Source: Lentisphaerae bacterium GWF2_38_69 (GTDB lineage Bacteria > Verrucomicrobiota > Lentisphaeria > Victivallales > GWF2-38-69). Taken from it: a stretch of DNA of 55,148 nucleotides. The notes beneath the pieces were generated by a model. That model was not told the DNA's origin and searched no databases. It saw nothing but the letters and a program-made list of their open reading frames with translations. Positions 51,531 to 55,148 of this stretch are shown one piece after another. The translations under genes and the position numbers were made by a program. The stretch spans positions 1-55,148 of the forward strand of contig MHBE01000060.1 of NCBI GenBank assembly GCA_001803205.1, in the 5' to 3' direction. Position 1 is the stretch's first letter; the number at the start of each line of letters is the position of its first letter.

Positions 51531-53111
51531 ATGGATATTTCTAGCACAGTCGAAAATATTTTCGCATTTGCCAGAAATTATCCTGAAAAATGCCTGCCTC
51601 TGTTGATGTTCGGACTGTCTGTTTTGGCTATCAGAAACATAGAATCAATTACAGAACAACCCTTAAGGCTGATAAAATTCTGGCTGCCATGCATAGGTTT
51701 GATAGTTTCTTCTTACATGTTTTATACATCTTTTCATGATAATATAGCTGTAATGATTGTCATACCTTCTATCGGAGTGCCGTTGGTTTATCATCTAAGG
51801 AAAAGTAAGACTATCAGTTTTGATAAAGGCAAAACAGTTTTAACTCTCTCAAGTCTCAAATGGGACTTGAGAGAATTCTGCAGAGGTTGGCTTATTACAG
51901 GTGAAACCGGAAGCGGAAAAACTTCCGGAGCTATCCAGACAATCTACAGGCAGTTGTTTAAATATGTTCCTGACTGGGGTGGTCTGATTGTTGACGCCAA
52001 AGGTTCATGTTATAGGGATATAGAAAAAATAGCGCCTGAATTTAACATGGCTGATAAAATTATAACTCTTAAGACAGGTCAAAATATCAGACATAAGTTT
52101 AATCTACTTTCTTACAGGAAAATGCCATGGCATACTTACGCTCAGCTGATAGCAAATGTGGCTTCATCAATGGGGCAGGCAAAAGGTATGGGAAGTACTG
52201 AAAATTTCTTTAAACATCAGGCAACTATTGCCATCAGATATGCTATGGAATTATTAGACAAGATATATTTGCTTGAAGGAAATAAGCGCCAAGTTACCCT
52301 GAAAGCTATAAAGGACATCCTATCAGAAAAAGGTATTAACAAACTATTTGAATCATTGCCGAAACAATTGTATGAGGATGAAGCAGTTAAATACTTTGTC
52401 GAAGATTTTCTTGAACAATCAAAAAAGGCTCCTCAACAGTTTCAGGGAGTTGTTTCAACTATCAACAACTACTTATCTCCATATACGGATGACGAAGTTG
52501 TAGAAGTATTTTGTTCAGAAGACAGCACTTTCAATTTTGAGGATATTGATAATGGGAAGATTGTCTGTATTGCTGTATCAAATGTTTATTCTCAAAGGAA
52601 TTACATCAATACTTTTATGAAACTTCTTTTTTATTACCATGCCCAGCTAAGAGAAGATTTATCCATTGCAGATAAAGAAAATAAAAATCTCCTGGTCTTC
52701 TTTGCCGATGAAGCCCAGGCTGTTGTTACGAGTGCTGAAGGTATGGATGATTCGACTGTTGTGGACAAAATAAGAAGCACATATTCAACAGTCGTTTTCA
52801 GCACTCAAAGTACAACTAGTTTTCTGAATAAGCTGGACGTTTATAAGACAGAAACTTTGCTTCTTAACCTCTGTAATAAAATTTATTTTCGACAGGCAGA
52901 TGAACGGGCTGCTAAACTTGCAGAATCAGATCTTGGCAAATCTGAGGTTTTCCAGAAACAGTCTTATGGTTTTTCTCAGAATAGGGGGAATGTAACCTAT
53001 CAGAAAAAAGAAACTGGGGAATACAAATATTTCGACCTTCGCAAATTAGCTGACTTCGAGTGCGTGGTAAAGCACTGTAAGGGATTTGTAGTTAAAGCAT
53101 TTCTAAAGTAA
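51531..53111 (+). CDS. virD4: VirD4/TraG-type coupling protein
   Basis: 526 residues. Two N-terminal membrane segments (CLPLLMFGLSVLAIR, FWLPCIGLIVSSYMFYTS), then Walker A ITGETGSGKTSGAIQTIYR (near 124), GLIVDAKGSCYRDIEKIAPE, Walker B LVFFADEAQAVV (near 390) and STVVFSTQSTTSFLNKL. Coupling proteins bring the relaxase-DNA complex to the secretion channel. It closes the transfer operon. Confidence 0.9.
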   Translation: MDISSTVENIFAFARNYPEKCLPLLMFGLSVLAIRNIESITEQPLRLIKFWLPCIGLIVSSYMFYTSFHDNIAVMIVIPSIGVPLVYHLRKSKTISFDKGKTVLTLSSLKWDLREFCRGWLITGETGSGKTSGAIQTIYRQLFKYVPDWGGLIVDAKGSCYRDIEKIAPEFNMADKIITLKTGQNIRHKFNLLSYRKMPWHTYAQLIANVASSMGQAKGMGSTENFFKHQATIAIRYAMELLDKIYLLEGNKRQVTLKAIKDILSEKGINKLFESLPKQLYEDEAVKYFVEDFLEQSKKAPQQFQGVVSTINNYLSPYTDDEVVEVFCSEDSTFNFEDIDNGKIVCIAVSNVYSQRNYINTFMKLLFYYHAQLREDLSIADKENKNLLVFFADEAQAVVTSAEGMDDSTVVDKIRSTYSTVVFSTQSTTSFLNKLDVYKTETLLLNLCNKIYFRQADERAAKLAESDLGKSEVFQKQSYGFSQNRGNVTYQKKETGEYKYFDLRKLADFECVVKHCKGFVVKAFLK

Positions 53112-53163
53112 CTAACATTAATTATGAATCTATATTTTGCTTTCTTTATGTTTAATATTGATA

Positions 53164-53219
53164 TTGGCTTTTATTGTAATATGTCGTATACTTGTAAGTA
53201 TTAAGTGTCGTATATTTGT
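53164..53219 (+). promoter_or_regulatory. Promoter and operator of the AbiE-type toxin-antitoxin operon
   Basis: TTGGCT (53164-53169) and TATACT (53187-53192) are spaced by 17 bp and form a sigma-70-like promoter. A direct repeat TGTCGTATACTTGT (53182-53195) and TGTCGTATATTTGT (53206-53219), 13 of 14 identical, 24 bp apart, covers the -10 box. AbiEi-type antitoxins repress their own promoters by binding such repeats. Confidence 0.6.
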
Positions 53220-53238
53220 TAAAGAGATGAGGCTGATA

Positions 53239-53661
53239 ATGAGAATAATAACTAACTCATTGGAAAATAAAATTAGATATAGAATAAATAGAAGTAAATA
53301 TTCTTCTTTCATTCTGAGTGATTTTTCTGATTTATCAGATAGAGATCAAGTGCTTAGAGTTTTAAGAAAACTTATAAGCGAAAATAAACTAATACGTCTA
53401 GGGCAAGGAGTTTATGCCAGAGCTAAGATTTCAACAATAACAAATAAGCCTATTCCTGAAAAAAATTTGAGAGCTTTAGCGATAACTGCATTAAAGAAAT
53501 CCGGAATACGAATTTTCCCAACTAGGATGGAAAACGAATACAACGAAGGCAGATCAACGCAAGTTCCTACGGGATTAGTTATCGGCGTAAATAAAAGAGT
53601 AAGCAGAAAGATTGGATTCAACGAACGTTATATAAAATATGAAAAAGTATCCCAATCGTGA
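53239..53661 (+). CDS. abiEi: AbiEi-like antitoxin (DUF6088)
   Basis: 140 residues from the ATG at 53239, which has GAGG 6 nt upstream; longer frames from 53137 and 53227 would read through the operator region. The N-terminal winged helix ends in LRKLISENKLIRLGQGVYA, the antitoxin signature, followed by TRMENEYNEGRSTQVPTGLV. It overlaps the toxin start by 23 nt. It should bind the two upstream repeats and neutralise the toxin, and so favour retention of the element. Confidence 0.82.
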   Translation: MRIITNSLENKIRYRINRSKYSSFILSDFSDLSDRDQVLRVLRKLISENKLIRLGQGVYARAKISTITNKPIPEKNLRALAITALKKSGIRIFPTRMENEYNEGRSTQVPTGLVIGVNKRVSRKIGFNERYIKYEKVSQS

Positions 53662-54553
53662 AATAATAGAAGATATTTCTTTGGAACTTGGGGCTGCGCC
53701 AGCTTTTATTGAAAAGGACTGGTATGCCGTAGAGATTTTGAAAATTATTTCTTCAATAATAGATATTCCAATAATCTTTACAGGTGGCACTTCTCTTTCA
53801 AAAGCCTATGGCTTAATTAAGCGTTTCTCTGAAGATTTGGATTTTAGAATTTTAGATTATAATCTAAGCCGAGAAGAGAGAAAGAATCATCGCTTTGCTA
53901 TAATCGAGAGAATTCGGAATATGGATAATATTTCTATAGATGAAAAATCCATCGAGTCTAAAAACAAGAGCAGTTTTTTTAGTTTCAATATAAACTATCA
54001 TCAATATTTTGAACTACCTTATGCACTAAGACCGTATTTAAAACTTGAATTCTCTTTTGATGAAAGAGAATTATTGACAGAATTAAAGCAGATACAATCT
54101 TTTATAACTTTATATACATCTAAAGATCAATATGATTGCCAGATCAAGACTATCTTACCTCTAGAGACAGCATCTGATAAATTTTGCGCTTTGCTATGGA
54201 GAATCGATATAAAAAATCGTGACCTTGAGATTGGTTGTAAAGAAAATGATCCAACTATAATTCGACATCTTCATGATCTGTCTGCATTAACTTCTATTGT
54301 TTTAACTAACAAATTACAATTTAAAGATCTTGTTGACGTAATATATAGAAAGGACAAGAGTAGAGGAAGGAGCAATCGTTCTGGAAACATCAGAGACTTA
54401 GCTCAAAGAACTTTGCAGAATTTATCTGAAGATAAGCTTTATGAAAACGAATATAAGAGCTTTGTTGATGGTATGTCTTACGCTCCTGAAAGGGAGAAAA
54501 TAACTTTTCAAGATGGATTAAAATCTTTAGAATTAATAGTTGAAATTTTATAA
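53639..54553 (+). CDS. abiEii: AbiEii-family nucleotidyltransferase toxin
   Basis: 304 residues. The nucleotidyltransferase motif is IFTGGTSLSKAYGLIKRFSE followed by DLDFRI (49-70, GG-T-S with acidic residues in EDLD), the hallmark of AbiEii/AbiGii toxins. The family modifies tRNA acceptor ends or other targets to stop growth. Translationally coupled to the antitoxin by overlap. The reading frame is intact. Confidence 0.88.
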   Translation: MKKYPNREIIEDISLELGAAPAFIEKDWYAVEILKIISSIIDIPIIFTGGTSLSKAYGLIKRFSEDLDFRILDYNLSREERKNHRFAIIERIRNMDNISIDEKSIESKNKSSFFSFNINYHQYFELPYALRPYLKLEFSFDERELLTELKQIQSFITLYTSKDQYDCQIKTILPLETASDKFCALLWRIDIKNRDLEIGCKENDPTIIRHLHDLSALTSIVLTNKLQFKDLVDVIYRKDKSRGRSNRSGNIRDLAQRTLQNLSEDKLYENEYKSFVDGMSYAPEREKITFQDGLKSLELIVEIL

Positions 54554-55050
54554 TAAATTTTTTAAGCTCTTTATCTTCCTCAAAAGCAAAGTGACTCACA
54601 TTAATCTACATAAAATAAGGCTTATAGTTTAATATATAAGATAGAATATTTAAAATGTTGATATTGTGTATAATAAAATAAACTATTTCAGTGTATTGGA
54701 TAAGCACTTTTATAGCCTAAAGGCTGTTTTTCAACAATAAAAATCAGATGAGTTCCGTTTTACGGCAAATTTGTTCTGTTAATTGTTCTTAAGTTTTTCA
54801 TTACTCATTTTTTAGCTCCCTTATTCTGTTTTGATTATCCTAAGCTTTCAGTCTCGACTTTTCCCTGCAGAAAATAACTCCGATTTAGTAAGGAAAAATA
54901 GATTTTTTATTCCTACCTAAAAGCATTCGTTACCTCAACTTTTCTAATCAGAATCATTTTTGCTACGGTCAAAACGGTCGGACATCAGCTACCCGAAGGG
55001 GCGGATAAACCAACTCAGAACAAGGGATTTAAACTTAAAAAAGGAGTAGC
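54554..55050. other. Non-coding AT-rich stretch
   Basis: No supported gene over about 500 bp. A weak hairpin AGCC-TAAA-GGCT (54714-54725) followed by GTTTTT may terminate the toxin-antitoxin transcript. The segment near 54960-55010 is more GC-rich and contains CTACGGTCAAAACGGTCGG and a small CCC-GAA-GGG hairpin. Its nature is unclear. Confidence 0.4.
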
Positions 55051-55056
55051 ATCATG

Positions 55057-55148
55057 AGAGCGCCAAGATAAGCTGGTGCAAACAAGTTGGAAAAAAAACA
55101 ACCTAGGTAAAGCCTAACCAGCAGCCTAGAACTGAACCTCGCATATGG
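55057..55148 (+). ncRNA. Probable 5' end of a group II intron (cut by right edge)
   Basis: The run starting GAGCGCCAAGATAAGCTGG, preceded by an AAGGAG, resembles the GUGCGCC-AGAUA-GG-GUG start of group II introns. Nested stems are visible: GCTGGT (55072-55077) with ACCAGC (55117-55122), GTTG (55086-55089) with CAAC (55099-55102), and AGG (55105-55107) with CCT (55113-55115). The text CTAGAACTGAACCTCGCATATGG looks like domain I sequence. Only 92 bases are in view, with no domain V or reverse transcriptase, so this is provisional. Confidence 0.42.

Noticed and set aside
53137-53238. Longer antitoxin start giving a hydrophobic N-terminus
   Set aside because: It would translate through the promoter and both operator repeats; the ATG at 53239 has a well-spaced GAGG.

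Overview
The window is AT-rich DNA from a Gram-negative bacterium: it encodes lipoproteins with lipoboxes, a trans-envelope type IV secretion system (T4SS) and inner-membrane exporters. I cannot fix the lineage. From memory, the VirB10-like protein and the association of small four-helix-bundle genes with GGATGAA-type repeats recall Verrucomicrobia/Lentisphaerae-like genomes, while the exporter/YhhQ/hydrolase operon near the left end recalls gammaproteobacteria such as Legionella. Both are impressions, not results. No rRNA, tRNA, CRISPR array or integrase is visible, so the backbone could be a plasmid, an integrated plasmid or part of an integrative conjugative element.

Region 1 (1-11.2 kb) is accessory and scarred. 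The left edge cuts a minus-strand NRPS gene: an FkbH-type starter domain, a carrier protein and a heterocyclization domain, with no stop in 1178 codons. An IS4-family transposase follows. A 650 bp gap then holds the first 27 codons of a folE2 gene on the minus strand. Next comes a plus-strand operon of an XRE-S24 regulator, an unknown protein, a 14-TM exporter, a YhhQ-like transporter, an alpha/beta hydrolase and a methyltransferase. A truncated hipA closes the region.

Region 2 (11.4-17.6 kb) is the replication/mobilization block. It has an excisionase-like HTH protein, a Rep-like HTH protein, two perfect palindromes next to AT-rich direct repeats (candidate oriV), a hairpin cluster (candidate oriT), then TraK-like, TraL-like and TraM-like genes and a MobF relaxase-helicase.

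Region 3 (17.7-37.4 kb) is a co-directional, tightly packed defence run: SNF2 helicase, four-helix-bundle protein, DUF4391, SIR2, type III Mod, Fic, RhuM, type III Res, an AAA_13-type ATPase, SbcD and SbcC. Short purine/pyrimidine repeats flank the four-helix-bundle gene and form an in-frame insert in mod.

Region 4 (37.4-53.1 kb) has a minus-strand pair (flavin reductase and an XRE protein with about four PAS domains) divergent from the T4SS operon. A perfect 19 bp palindrome lies in the shared intergenic region. The T4SS operon encodes a TraK-like HTH protein, a BamE-like lipoprotein, a ClpB-D2-like ATPase, VirB2, B3, B4, a lipoprotein, B5, B6, B8, B9, a coiled-coil protein, B10, a second lipoprotein and VirD4. 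No VirB11 or VirB1 is seen. Region 5 (53.1 kb to end) has an AbiEi/AbiEii toxin-antitoxin pair with an operator over its promoter, a 500 bp non-coding stretch, and what looks like the 5' end of a group II intron cut by the window edge.

Taken together, the window looks like a conjugative element carrying a layered anti-invader module and a plasmid-stabilising toxin-antitoxin pair, next to a remnant-rich insertion hotspot with part of a natural-product locus.
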